A stretch of 9,507 bases of DNA from Candidatus Pacearchaeota archaeon ex4484_31 (GCA_002254805.1 NJDW01000011.1:1-9507); one strand, 5' to 3'; numbered from the stretch's first letter, positions 1-6,174 are shown. The notes: a model not told the origin generated them from the letters alone. Program-made: numbers and translations.

Positions 1-32
1 AAGAAAAGGAGGAAGAAAAGGATAAAAAATGA
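1..32 (+). CDS. C-terminal end of upstream ribosomal gene, probably uL22 (partial)
   Basis: A reading frame enters from the left edge (first full codon at base 3) and ends at TGA 30-32, encoding the tail EKEEEKDKK. Its stop overlaps the uS3 start as ATGA, the same junction used seven more times in this operon, which is the main reason to accept this frame. In archaeal clusters the gene before uS3 is uL22, so the identity is inferred from gene order alone; nine residues cannot show it. The acidic and basic tail resembles the charged tails on uS3, uL24 and eL32 in this window. One other frame is also open here, so the frame choice is probable and not certain. Confidence 0.55.
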   Translation, partial: EKEEEKDKK

Positions 33-715
33 TAGAGAAAAAAATCATAGAGGATAAAAAGAGAGAGTTTGAAATAAAGGAATTTATCAGAGAAAAGCTT
101 GGAAAGGGAAAGGCAAGTGAAATAAAAATTGAGCATACACCTTTAGGAGAAAAAATAATCATTACAACATCAAAGCCTGGCTTGGTTATTGGAAGAGGTG
201 GAGAAATCATCCAGGAAATGAGTGAAACCTTGAAGAAAAAGTTTGGTCTTGAAAATCCTCATATAGAGGTAAATCAAATAGAAAATCCTTTGTTTGATGC
301 TCAAACAGTAGCTGATGAAATTGCTTTAGCATTAGAACGCTATGGTCCTCTTGCTTTTAAACTGATAGCTTACAGAAAGTTAGAGGATATACTTAAGGCT
401 GGAGCTCTTGGAGCAGAAATAAGGCTTAGTGGAAAGCTTCCTAGTGAAAGAGCTAGAAGCTGGAGGTTTGCTTTTGGTTATCTCAAGAAAACTGGAGAAA
501 GCGCAAAGAAGGTTGTAAGAACAGCTAAAAGTGTTGCGTTTACAAAGCCAGGAACGATCGGAGTTAAGGTTTCAATAGTTCCAAAAGATGCTAAGATTCC
601 TGATAAGATAGAAATAAATAAGGAGGCTATTGAAGAAAAACTGAAGGAGCTTATAAAGAAAGAGGAAGAAAAAACAAAAGTAGAGGAAAAAGAAAAAAAA
701 GAAAAAAAGGAATAA
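29..715 (+). CDS. rpsC: Small subunit ribosomal protein uS3
   Basis: uS3 sits on the head of the 30S subunit at the mRNA entry tunnel and binds 16S rRNA. The type II KH domain lies roughly at residues 15-90, with the nucleic-acid binding loop VIGRGGEII around 53-61 followed by KKFGLENPHIEV. The second uS3 domain (about 95-190) carries AGALGAEIRLSGKLPSERAR and GTIGVKVSIVP, both typical of archaeal uS3. The stretch GPLAFKLIAYRK stands where family members usually have a more basic, Arg-rich segment, a mild divergence. From about residue 205 the protein becomes a low-complexity Lys/Glu tail. The ATG overlaps the preceding stop as ATGA, and an AAGGAT six bases before it may act as a weak ribosome binding site. 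Family assignment is very sure. Confidence 0.97.
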   Translation: MIEKKIIEDKKREFEIKEFIREKLGKGKASEIKIEHTPLGEKIIITTSKPGLVIGRGGEIIQEMSETLKKKFGLENPHIEVNQIENPLFDAQTVADEIALALERYGPLAFKLIAYRKLEDILKAGALGAEIRLSGKLPSERARSWRFAFGYLKKTGESAKKVVRTAKSVAFTKPGTIGVKVSIVPKDAKIPDKIEINKEAIEEKLKELIKKEEEKTKVEEKEKKEKKE

Positions 716-716
716 A

Positions 717-905
717 ATGGCGATAATCAGGAAAAAAGAGTTAGAAAGATTAACTAAAGAAGAGTTGGAAAAAAAGCTGAAAGAGCTTGAAATGGAAAAG
801 ATGAAGCTAAAAGCAAAAAAAGGACAACCAACAGGAAAAACAAAACAAATAAAAGAAATAAAAAAGGTTATAGCTAGAATTCATGCTCAACTAGCTAAAA
901 GATGA
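717..905 (+). CDS. rpmC: Large subunit ribosomal protein uL29
   Basis: uL29 is a small two-helix protein of the 50S subunit near the polypeptide exit tunnel, where in other organisms it helps form the docking surface for SRP and other nascent-chain factors. The 62-residue length is normal. The first helix holds [17 protein letters not shown], a turn follows around GQPTGKTKQ, and the second helix ends in [14 protein letters not shown], matching the family's pattern of a Lys-rich helical hairpin with a conserved IARI-type segment. Its position directly after uS3 is the standard archaeal order. The start sits one base after the uS3 stop (TAA-A-ATG), with only a purine-rich A/G tract upstream. 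The stop overlaps the aIF1 start. Confidence 0.95.
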   Translation: MAIIRKKELERLTKEELEKKLKELEMEKMKLKAKKGQPTGKTKQIKEIKKVIARIHAQLAKR

Positions 906-1198
906 GGATATGTCCCAAGTGTGGTTTGCCTTTAGAGGCTTGTATTTGTAAGGAACTGGAAAAGGAAAAGGAAAAGATAACAATAAGTTCAGTAAAGAGA
1001 AGCTATGGAAAAATTGTTACAGTGATTGAAGGCATAAAAGCTGATACAAAAGAAATAGCAAAAAAGCTTAAGAAGCAGCTTGCCTGTGGTGGAACAGTAA
1101 AAGAAAATGTCATTGAATTACAAGGAGATCATAAAAAGAAAGCAAAAGAAATTTTAGTAAAGCTCGGGTTCAGAGAAGAGAACATCAGCATTGTTTAG
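902..1198 (+). CDS. Translation initiation factor aIF1 (SUI1/eIF1 family)
   Basis: aIF1 binds the small subunit near the P site during initiation and discriminates against wrong start codons. The 98-residue protein starts with a short Cys-rich segment (Cys4, Cys7, Cys14, Cys16), as is usual for archaeal aIF1 and probably metal-binding. The SUI1 fold follows with [12 protein letters not shown] (34-44), [18 protein letters not shown] (60-77) and a C-terminal KEILVKLGF helix. The GGTV and ELQGDH motifs are diagnostic. Placement after uL29 is the classical archaeal position of the gene. The ATG overlaps the uL29 stop as ATGA. In many archaea the RNase P subunit gene rnp1 comes next, but here only a 61-nt gap follows. 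A factor that checks start codons is encoded within an operon whose own starts mostly lack Shine-Dalgarno sequences. Confidence 0.96.
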   Translation: MRICPKCGLPLEACICKELEKEKEKITISSVKRSYGKIVTVIEGIKADTKEIAKKLKKQLACGGTVKENVIELQGDHKKKAKEILVKLGFREENISIV

Positions 1199-1259
1199 AA
1201 TAAGTAAACAGCAGTAAAATAAAAATTAAAAAAAAGGCAAACCTAACATACTCTGGAAA
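1199..1259 (+). promoter_or_regulatory. AT-rich gap before uS17, weak possible promoter
   Basis: This is one of only three gaps longer than 30 bases in the window and it holds no gene. An A/T-only run at about 1217-1235, centred some 34 bases before the uS17 ATG, could serve as a TATA-like element giving a short leader, but it lacks the clear TTTATAAA-like core of the other two gaps. No convincing Shine-Dalgarno sequence precedes the ATG, and uS17 is the only non-overlapping start other than uL18 not preceded by TAAA. The gap lies where many archaea carry rnp1, so it may be the scar of its loss. Promoter activity is a guess. Confidence 0.3.
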
Positions 1260-1604
1260 ATGGAAAAGAAAACTAAAGAAGAAAGTAAAGAAAGTAAGGA
1301 AAAGAAGGTAGAATGTAAAGATAAGAAATGCCCGTTTCATGGAAAGCTTAAAGTTAGAGGAAAGCTCTTTGAGGGAACAGTAAAAAAAATAGTTCAGAAT
1401 CGAGCAGTTGTAGAATTTGAAAGACTCATCTACTATAGAAAGTATGAAAGATATGCAAAAGCAAAAACAAGATTACATGCTTACATACCTGAATGTTTAA
1501 GAAAAGAAATAAATGTTAACGATAAAGTAGTAGTTGGTGAATGTAGGCCTCTAAGTAAAATCATCCATTTTGTTGTGCTTAAAAAGCTTAAAGAGGAAAA
1601 ATGA
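1260..1604 (+). CDS. rpsQ: Small subunit ribosomal protein uS17
   Basis: uS17 is an OB-fold protein that binds 16S rRNA early in 30S assembly. The archaeal signature CKDKKCPFHGKLKVRG runs from residue 19 to 34, followed by the OB-fold strands (GTVKKIVQNRAVVEF), the basic YYRKYERYAKAKTRLHAY stretch around 58-75 and the conserved ECRPLSK at 94-100. The first 18 residues are almost only Lys, Glu and Ser, a low-complexity charged extension in front of the conserved domain. The ATG was chosen because it is the only one before the conserved region, though the gap upstream leaves the signal for initiation unclear. It is the first gene after the 61-nt gap and ends in an ATGA overlap with uL14. Confidence 0.96.
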   Translation: MEKKTKEESKESKEKKVECKDKKCPFHGKLKVRGKLFEGTVKKIVQNRAVVEFERLIYYRKYERYAKAKTRLHAYIPECLRKEINVNDKVVVGECRPLSKIIHFVVLKKLKEEK

Positions 1605-2002
1605 AGGCTGTAAAAGCAAGAATAACTAAAGGATTGCATATTGGATCTTATGTTAATGTAGCTGACAATTCAGGAGCTAAGCTAGTGAAGATTGTAAGCA
1701 TAAAAGGTGGAAAAAGCAAGAAAGGAAGACAGCTAAGCTGTGGTGTTGCTGACTTAGTTAAGGTTAGTGTAAGAAAGGGAACTCCAGAGATGAAAAAGCA
1801 GGTGTTTTGGGCAGTGATAGTGAGGCAGAAAAAAGAGTATAGGCGCTTAACTGGAGAAAGGATAAGCTTTGAAGACAATGCTGTGGTGATTTTAAAAGAT
1901 AGTGCTGGAAATCCAAAAGGAACAGCAATAAAAGGTCCTATAGCAAGAGAAGCAGCCGAAAGATGGCCTTTTGTTGCAAGGATAGCCAAAATGATAGTTT
2001 AA
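1601..2002 (+). CDS. rplN: Large subunit ribosomal protein uL14
   Basis: uL14 lies on the 50S face that contacts the 30S subunit, forms part of an intersubunit bridge and binds 23S rRNA. The 133-residue length matches archaeal members. Visible signatures are ADNSGAKLVKIVSIKG from residue 21, the loop around KGTPEMKKQVFWAVIVRQKKEYRR, FEDNAVVILKDSAGNPKGT at about 90-108, and the archaeal ending GPIAREAAERWPFVARIAKM. The gene begins within the uS17 stop (ATGA), and GAGG five bases upstream is one of the few good Shine-Dalgarno candidates in the operon. It ends one base before the uL24 start. Assignment is very sure. Confidence 0.98.
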   Translation: MKAVKARITKGLHIGSYVNVADNSGAKLVKIVSIKGGKSKKGRQLSCGVADLVKVSVRKGTPEMKKQVFWAVIVRQKKEYRRLTGERISFEDNAVVILKDSAGNPKGTAIKGPIAREAAERWPFVARIAKMIV

Positions 2003-2003
2003 A

Positions 2004-2432
2004 ATGAAGAAAAAGTTTTCAAAGGCTTGGAAAAGTTCAAAACAACCAAGGAAACAAAGAAAATATAGAGCTAATGCTCCTCTGCATATAAAAAGAAAGA
2101 TGATTGCTTCGCACCTTTCAAAAGAGCTAAGAGAAAAATACAAAAGAAGGAGTTTTCCTGTAAGAAAAAACGATGTTGTAAAAATATTGAGAGGATCTTT
2201 TAAAGGAAAACAAGGAAAAGTAAGTAAGGTTGATACAAAGAAAATGAAAGTTTATGTAGAAGGAATCGTAAGAACAAAGAAGGACGGAACAAAGGTGCCT
2301 GTTCCTTTAGACCCCTCAAACTTGATGATAGTAAGTTTAAATCTTGAGGATAAAAAAAGAGTAAAAGCTTTAGAAAGAAAATTAAAGGAAAAAGAAAGTA
2401 AAGAAAATAAAGAGAAAGGTAAAGCTAGTTAA
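2004..2432 (+). CDS. rplX: Large subunit ribosomal protein uL24
   Basis: uL24 binds 23S rRNA early in 50S assembly and lies near the exit tunnel. The archaeal/eukaryotic type N-terminal region (SKQPRKQRKYRANAPLH, HLSKELREKYKRRSFPVR) precedes a KOW motif, roughly residues 53-80, with the core VVKILRGSFKGKQGKVSKVD. The segment VPLDPSNLMIVSLNLEDKKR at about 100-119 is also typical. The last 20 or so residues form a Lys/Glu-rich tail beyond the usual archaeal end, like the tails on uS3 and eL32. The start follows the uL14 stop as TAA-A-ATG with no Shine-Dalgarno sequence visible, and the gene ends with the same junction to eS4. Confidence 0.97.
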   Translation: MKKKFSKAWKSSKQPRKQRKYRANAPLHIKRKMIASHLSKELREKYKRRSFPVRKNDVVKILRGSFKGKQGKVSKVDTKKMKVYVEGIVRTKKDGTKVPVPLDPSNLMIVSLNLEDKKRVKALERKLKEKESKENKEKGKAS

Positions 2433-2433
2433 A

Positions 2434-3087
2434 ATGCACATGAAAAGACTTGCCATGCCAAAAACCTGGCCTTTGCCAAGGAAAGGTAAGAAAAGGTTTG
2501 TAAGTAAAGGTAGAGGAAGCTTACCTTTAGAGCTTTCACTGCCTTTAACTGTGTTTTTGAGAGACATACTAAAAGCTGTAGAAACAGGAAAGGAAGCAAA
2601 GAAAGTAGTGAAAGAAGGTAACATAATCGTTGATGGAAGAACAGTTAAGGATGAAAAGTACAGGGTTGGTTTGTTCGATAGGATTTACATAAAAAAGATG
2701 GATAAAGCGTTTACAATAACAATAGAGAAGAAAAAGCTTAAAGCTGTTGAAATAGGAAAGGAAAGCCTAAGAGAAAAGGAAGTTAAAGTTATAGGTAAAA
2801 AAACAGTTAAAGGTGGTAAGATTCAGATAAATCTTTACGATGGAAAAAACCTGTTGATGGAAGAGAAGGAAGCTAAAAACATAAAGGTTCATGATTCTTT
2901 ACTTCTTGACCTTGAAAAAAACAAGGTTGTGAAGCATTTAAAGCTTGAAAAGAATGCTAAAGTGTTTGTTATAAAGGGAAAGCATCTAGGAGAAAAAGCC
3001 AAGGTGAAAGAAGTAAACAAAGAAGTTGTTTTAACAGATGGAAAAGAATTTAAGGTTCCTAAAGAAAACGTTTTTGTGATAAGATGA
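2434..3087 (+). CDS. Small subunit ribosomal protein eS4
   Basis: eS4 is a 30S protein found in archaea and eukaryotes and unrelated as a whole to bacterial uS4, although it contains an S4-type RNA-binding domain. The N-terminal MKRLAMPKTWPL corresponds to the conserved eS4 opening. The S4 domain runs at about 38-90 with LRDILKAVETGKEAKKVV and EGNIIVDGRTVKDEKYRVG. The central domain carries the diagnostic VKGGKIQINLYDGKN (125-139), and a KOW-like segment around 170-200 includes GKHLGEKAKVKEV. At 217 residues it is slightly short: the basic start seen in many eS4 proteins before the KRL motif is absent. Met1 makes the TAA-A-ATG junction with uL24; Met3 two codons later is a less likely start. 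It ends in an ATGA overlap with uL5. Confidence 0.96.
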   Translation: MHMKRLAMPKTWPLPRKGKKRFVSKGRGSLPLELSLPLTVFLRDILKAVETGKEAKKVVKEGNIIVDGRTVKDEKYRVGLFDRIYIKKMDKAFTITIEKKKLKAVEIGKESLREKEVKVIGKKTVKGGKIQINLYDGKNLLMEEKEAKNIKVHDSLLLDLEKNKVVKHLKLEKNAKVFVIKGKHLGEKAKVKEVNKEVVLTDGKEFKVPKENVFVIR

Positions 3088-3590
3088 AAAAAGAAAATGT
3101 TATGAGAAATATAGAAATAGACAGTGTTGTTTTACATTGTTCTACAGCAGATAAGGAAAAGCTTAACAAATGTATGAAGCTTTTAGAAGAAATAGCAAAA
3201 CAAAAACCTGTCATTACTCTTGCAAAGAAGAGAGTAGCTGCTTGGAAAATAAGGCCAGGCATACCTGTAGGTTGTAAGGTAACGCTAAGAGGAAAGAAAG
3301 CTGAAGAAATCTTAAGAGTAATTCTAGAAGGTGTGAAAGAGCTGAGTGAAAAGCAATTCAATCCTGGATTCTTAACATTTGGCATAAAGGAATATATTCA
3401 AATTCCTTCTGTTCCTTACAAAAGAGAACTAGGAATTCTTGGATTTGACGTTGCTGTAACATTAAAAAGAAAAGGTTTTAGGGTTAAAAAAAGAAAAATA
3501 AAGAGAAGTAAAATTGGTTCAAGCCATAGGATAAGCAAGGAAGAAACGATAAAGTTTTTTAAGGATAAATTCAATGTTTCTGTAAGATGA
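3084..3590 (+). CDS. rplE: Large subunit ribosomal protein uL5
   Basis: uL5 binds 5S rRNA and the 23S rRNA in the central protuberance and touches P-site tRNA. Features visible are the helix [19 protein letters not shown], the strand-loop [22 protein letters not shown] (about 49-70), and the C-terminal core [21 protein letters not shown] (107-127) followed by the basic [21 protein letters not shown]. Archaeal members carry the same GI-G-DVAVTL and HRI-KEE pattern. The 168 residues are near the short end for archaeal uL5. The ATG at 3084 overlaps the eS4 stop and is preferred; Met7 (3102) is an alternative that would remove a Lys/Glu-rich start. The stop overlaps the uS14 start. Confidence 0.96.
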   Translation: MKKENVMRNIEIDSVVLHCSTADKEKLNKCMKLLEEIAKQKPVITLAKKRVAAWKIRPGIPVGCKVTLRGKKAEEILRVILEGVKELSEKQFNPGFLTFGIKEYIQIPSVPYKRELGILGFDVAVTLKRKGFRVKKRKIKRSKIGSSHRISKEETIKFFKDKFNVSVR

Positions 3591-3817
3591 CAGCAAGTGA
3601 TTGGAGAAAGCTTTTGAAGCAGTTAGAAAAAAAGCCAGCTATAAAAGCGAGATTTTTAAAATTTTGTAAGCCAAAAGAAAGAAAATTTGGTGTTGCTGCA
3701 TACAAGTGCGTTAGATGTGGAAGACTTGGCGGACATATAAAAAAATACGGATTGCATCTCTGTAGACAGTGCTTTAGAGAAATCGCTGAACAACTAGGCT
3801 TTAAAAAGTACATGTAA
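3587..3817 (+). CDS. rpsN: Small subunit ribosomal protein uS14, zinc-ribbon type, N-terminally extended
   Basis: uS14 binds 16S rRNA in the head of the 30S subunit near the A site. Four cysteines, C41-x2-C44 and C59-x2-C62, form the zinc ribbon, and [17 protein letters not shown] plus [13 protein letters not shown] match the archaeal form closely. Typical archaeal uS14 is about 50-55 residues; this one has 76 because of an N-terminal extension of about 25 residues ([20 protein letters not shown] and onward), which looks helical and basic with a Trp at position 6. The start is well fixed: the only other Met is the last residue, and the ATG overlaps the uL5 stop as ATGA. The gene ends one base before uS8. 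Confidence 0.95.
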   Translation: MTASDWRKLLKQLEKKPAIKARFLKFCKPKERKFGVAAYKCVRCGRLGGHIKKYGLHLCRQCFREIAEQLGFKKYM

Positions 3818-3818
3818 A

Positions 3819-4205
3819 ATGGTTGTGAGAGATTGGCTTGCTGCAATGTTGAATGACCTGACAAACTGTGTTAAAGCTGGAAAAAAACAAACAACCTGTG
3901 TTTATGTATCAAACTTAATGCTAAATGTACTTGAGATAATGAAAAAACATGGCTATGTTAAGGACTATAAAGTTGAGGAAAATAAGTTTAGGAAGGTAAA
4001 AATAGAAATAGGAAATTTGATAAAAAGCCAGGCTATAAAACCAAGGTTTTTTGTGAACAAGAAAAACATACAGAAATACATAAAGAGATATCTGCCAGCT
4101 AGAGATGTTGGAATTTTGATTGTTTCAACAAACAAAGGCCTGTTAACACATCACGAAGCTTTAGAAAAAAATGTTGGTGGTTGTTTGATCGCTTACTGTT
4201 ATTGA
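3819..4205 (+). CDS. rpsH: Small subunit ribosomal protein uS8
   Basis: uS8 binds the central domain of 16S rRNA and is needed for 30S platform assembly. The protein has the usual two-part form: an N-terminal domain with WLAAMLNDLTNCVKAGKK and VSNLMLNVLEIMKKHGYVKDY, then a C-terminal domain with INDIRECT family matches at AIKPRFFVNKKNIQKYIKRY, LPARDVGILIVSTNKGLLTH and the ending GGCLIAYCY. The 128 residues agree with archaeal uS8. The start follows uS14 as TAA-A-ATG without a Shine-Dalgarno sequence. Unusually, the last codons and stop lie in the first copy of a 13-base tandem repeat, and a 55-nt gap follows, so the gene may mark the end of one transcriptional segment. Confidence 0.96.
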   Translation: MVVRDWLAAMLNDLTNCVKAGKKQTTCVYVSNLMLNVLEIMKKHGYVKDYKVEENKFRKVKIEIGNLIKSQAIKPRFFVNKKNIQKYIKRYLPARDVGILIVSTNKGLLTHHEALEKNVGGCLIAYCY

Positions 4206-4219
4206 TCACTGTTATTGAT
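4194..4219 (+). repeat. 13-base tandem duplication across the uS8 stop codon
   Basis: Two adjacent 13-base units are present, 4194-4206 and 4207-4219. They differ only in the first base (T versus C) and share ACTGTTATTGAT. The first unit encodes the final Tyr-Cys-Tyr and the TGA stop of uS8; the second lies in the gap. The second unit runs into five T residues (4219-4223), which might help termination of upstream transcription, though no hairpin is needed or seen. The simplest reading is a recent local duplication, possibly neutral; a role in regulating or ending transcription is only an inference. Confidence 0.8.
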
Positions 4220-4231
4220 TTTTGCCAAAGG

Positions 4232-4240
4232 TTTTTAAAT
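4232..4240 (+). promoter_or_regulatory. TATA-like promoter element for uL6, leaderless start expected
   Basis: The sequence TTTTTAAAT lies in the 55-nt gap between uS8 and uL6, with its centre about 25 bases before the uL6 ATG. Archaeal RNA polymerase usually starts about 25 bases after the centre of the TATA box, so transcription would begin at or next to the A of the start codon and give a leaderless mRNA. Purine-rich AAAGG directly upstream could be part of a BRE. This would be an internal promoter dividing the ribosomal protein cluster in two. It is a sequence-only prediction. Confidence 0.6.
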
Positions 4241-4260
4241 TCTTTCTTTTATTAATTAAA

Positions 4261-4815
4261 ATGAAGAAAAAAATAGAAAAGAAGATTGAAGTTCCAGATA
4301 ACGTTGAAGTTAACATAGACGGAAGTAAGGTAAAGGTTAAAGGGCCTTTAGGAGAGCTAGAAAGAAGTTTTAAGCTAAAGGAAAACATTTACTTGAAGAA
4401 AGAAAACAACAAAGATGTTATCATAGGCTGTGAAAAGGCTACAAAGAAAGAAAAAAAGTTGATCAATACAACGGCAGCACATATAAAAAACATGATCAAA
4501 GGTGTTGTTGAAGGCTTTGAATATAAGTTACAGGTTTGTTTTTCTCATTTTCCAATTTCTGTTGAGTTTGATAAAGAAAAAGGTCTGCTTTTGATAAAAA
4601 ATTTCCTTGGGGAAAACAAAGAAAGGGTTGCAAAAATATTGCCTGATGTTGATGTAGAAATAAAAAATGATATTGTTATTGTTAAAGGTATTGATAAGGA
4701 AAAGGTTGGACAATCAGCAGCAAACATCGAAAACGCTACAAGGATAAAGGCAAAGGACAGAAGAGTTTATCAAGACGGTATATGGATAATAGAAAAAGCT
4801 GGAAAGAAGGTTTAA
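4261..4815 (+). CDS. rplF: Large subunit ribosomal protein uL6
   Basis: uL6 binds 23S rRNA near the sarcin-ricin loop and the GTPase factor binding site. The family has two similar domains: the first here contains VPDNVEVNIDGSKVKVKGPL (residues 11-30) and GELERSF, followed by the helix TAAHIKNMIKGVVEGFEYKL; the second has VSIS-like strands around ISVEFDKEKGLLLIKNFLG and the signature DIVIVKGIDKEKVGQSAANI with a final RRVYQDGIWI. The ATG start gives 185 residues, normal for archaea. An in-frame TTG at 4222 would add 13 mostly hydrophobic residues unlike the family and would lie over the TATA-like element, so it is rejected. The gene follows its own predicted promoter and joins eL32 by TAA-A-ATG. 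Confidence 0.96.
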   Translation: MKKKIEKKIEVPDNVEVNIDGSKVKVKGPLGELERSFKLKENIYLKKENNKDVIIGCEKATKKEKKLINTTAAHIKNMIKGVVEGFEYKLQVCFSHFPISVEFDKEKGLLLIKNFLGENKERVAKILPDVDVEIKNDIVIVKGIDKEKVGQSAANIENATRIKAKDRRVYQDGIWIIEKAGKKV

Positions 4816-4816
4816 A

Positions 4817-5266
4817 ATGAAAAAAAGAAAATTTTTGAGAAGACTAACGAAGGCTTTGTTAAGACTTGGTAGGAAAAAAAAGAAAAAAAGAAAATGGAGA
4901 AGGCCAAGAGGAAGACATAGTAAGGTTAGGAAAAAAAGAAAGGGATATGTTAAGCCTGTTTCCATAGGTTATGGAAAACCAAAAGAAAAGAAAGGATTGA
5001 TCAAAGGACTAAAGCCAGTTGTTGTTCATAACGTTGAAGAGCTTAAAAAAGTTAAGCAGGATGAAATAGCTATCATAGCTAGCGGCATTGGAAAGAAGAA
5101 AAAAATAGAAATGGCAAAAATAATTTTAGAGAACAACATCAAAGTATTAAATTTTGATGCTAAAAAATTCCTTGAAGCTGTTGAAAAAGAAACTTCCAAG
5201 AAAGAAAAAGCAAAAGAAGGTAAAGAGGAAAATAAAAAGGAAGGTAAAAAAGAAAATAAAAAATGA
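4817..5266 (+). CDS. Large subunit ribosomal protein eL32
   Basis: eL32 is a 50S protein shared by archaea and eukaryotes. The signature is plain: FLRRLTKALLRLGRKKKKKR at the start, KWRRPRGRHSKVRKKRKGY (26-44), then VSIGYGKPK and the C-terminal half with VVVHNVEELKKV and EIAIIASGIGKKKKIEMA. From about residue 123 to the end the protein is a low-complexity tail of Lys, Glu, Gly and Asn that is likely disordered. The start follows the uL6 stop as TAA-A-ATG with AAGGT six bases before it, a possible weak ribosome binding site. The stop overlaps the eL19 start as ATGA, and the A-rich tail codons form the purine tract in front of it. Confidence 0.96.
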   Translation: MKKRKFLRRLTKALLRLGRKKKKKRKWRRPRGRHSKVRKKRKGYVKPVSIGYGKPKEKKGLIKGLKPVVVHNVEELKKVKQDEIAIIASGIGKKKKIEMAKIILENNIKVLNFDAKKFLEAVEKETSKKEKAKEGKEENKKEGKKENKK

Positions 5267-5682
5267 AAACATATAGATTGCAAAAAAGATTGGCCTCAGA
5301 AATTTTAGGTGTTGGAATAAATAGAGTGTGGCTTGATCCAGAAAACCTGGATGAAATTGGAAAGGCAATAACAAAGGCTGATGTTGAAAAATTGATAAAG
5401 GATGGTTTGATAAAAAAGTTGCCAAAGAAGGGTGTGAAAAGAAGGGCTGGAAGAAAAAGGCAGAAGAAAAAGAGAAGGGGAAAGGGAAAGGTGAAGAAAA
5501 GGGTAAAGAAAAGAAAAAAGCTGTATGTAAGAAGGGTACGTTCATTAAGAAGATACTTAAAGGCATTGAAGGAAGAAGGTAAAATTGATAGTAAAGAATA
5601 TAGAAAGCTAAGAACAATGATAAAAGCTGGATTGATAAAAACAAAAGCAGATATAAAAGCTAGAATATGGGAAAAAGAATAA
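5263..5682 (+). CDS. Large subunit ribosomal protein eL19
   Basis: eL19 is an elongated, mostly helical 50S protein of archaea and eukaryotes that reaches across the subunit surface and takes part in an intersubunit bridge. The N-terminal globular part has LQKRLASEILGVGINRVWLD and the ADVEKLIKDGLIKKLPKKG segment; the strongly basic linker at about 58-87 (RRAGRKRQKKKRRGKGKVKK) contacts rRNA; the helix VRRVRSLRRYLKALKEEGKI and EYRKLRTMIKAG complete the family pattern. Its 139 residues are slightly below the usual length near 150, with the C-terminal end short. The stop lies 16 bases inside the uL18 gene, the longest overlap in the window. Confidence 0.96.
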   Translation: MKTYRLQKRLASEILGVGINRVWLDPENLDEIGKAITKADVEKLIKDGLIKKLPKKGVKRRAGRKRQKKKRRGKGKVKKRVKKRKKLYVRRVRSLRRYLKALKEEGKIDSKEYRKLRTMIKAGLIKTKADIKARIWEKE

Positions 5683-6173
5683 GGCTTGCGTTTAAAAGAA
5701 GAAGGGAAGGAAAAACAGATTACAGAAAAAGACTTAAGCTACTTATGTCTGGCTTGCCAAGATTGGTTGTAAGAAAAACAAACAAGTATGTTATTGCTCA
5801 GGTTGTTGAAAGCAAAGAAGCTAAAGATTTTACTGTTTGTTATGTAAACTCAAAAGAACTTTCAAACTATGGATGGGAAAAGAATTTTAAGAATGTTGCT
5901 GCTTCCTATCTTACAGGTTTGCTGATAGGAATTAAGGCTAGGGAAAAAGGTATAAAAAAGGTTGTTCCTGATTTTGGATTACATAGATCGACAAAAGGCT
6001 CAAAGCTCTATGCTGTGTTAAAAGGCGCTTTAGAAGCTGGTCTTGAAATAAATTGTAAGGAAGAAATGTTGCCTTCAGATGAAAGGATAATCCAAGTAAG
6101 TAAACTTGATAAAAAAGAGTTTGAAGAAATAAAGGAAAAAATAAAAGAAAACATCTTAAAATTAAAGAAATAA
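5667..6173 (+). CDS. rplR: Large subunit ribosomal protein uL18
   Basis: uL18 binds 5S rRNA and, with uL5, builds the central protuberance of the 50S subunit. The opening RRREGKTDYRKRLKLLMSGLPRLVVRKTNK (residues 11-40, read in two parts as RRREGKTDYRKRL and SGLPRLVVRKTNK) is the archaeal signature, followed by ELSNYGWEKNF, AASYLTGLLIGIKAREKG (78-95) and KLYAVLKGALEAGLEI. It has 168 residues, shorter than many archaeal uL18 proteins of roughly 190, mainly through a shorter C-terminal part. The ATG at 5667 lies inside eL19, giving a 16-base overlap; the next Met is too far into the conserved domain to be the start. No TAAA precedes this ATG, unlike most non-ATGA starts here. Confidence 0.95.
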   Translation: MGKRIRLAFKRRREGKTDYRKRLKLLMSGLPRLVVRKTNKYVIAQVVESKEAKDFTVCYVNSKELSNYGWEKNFKNVAASYLTGLLIGIKAREKGIKKVVPDFGLHRSTKGSKLYAVLKGALEAGLEINCKEEMLPSDERIIQVSKLDKKEFEEIKEKIKENILKLKK

Positions 6174-6174
6174 A

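Noticed and set aside
8..12. GGAGG as Shine-Dalgarno for uS3
   Set aside because: It is 16 bases before the ATG, too far for normal use, and is part of the coding tail of the upstream gene.
1199..1259. Remnant of an rnp1 coding sequence in the gap
   Set aside because: The gap is too short and A-rich to recognise any coding remnant, so only absence can be stated.
4219..4250. Intrinsic terminator after uS8 from T5 and the later pyrimidine-rich tract
   Set aside because: The T run is short and interrupted, and pyrimidine tracts here may simply flank the promoter; not strong enough to list as a terminator.
4222..4260. TTG start that would extend uL6 by 13 residues
   Set aside because: The added residues are hydrophobic and outside the family consensus, the region overlaps a TATA-like box, and the ATG at 4261 has the TAAA context and normal length.
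5147..5644. Long minus-strand open frame opposite eL32 and eL19
   Set aside because: Its product is a Phe/Leu/Ser-rich string with no family features; it exists because the plus strand is purine-rich and so the complement has few stops. The plus-strand genes are certain.
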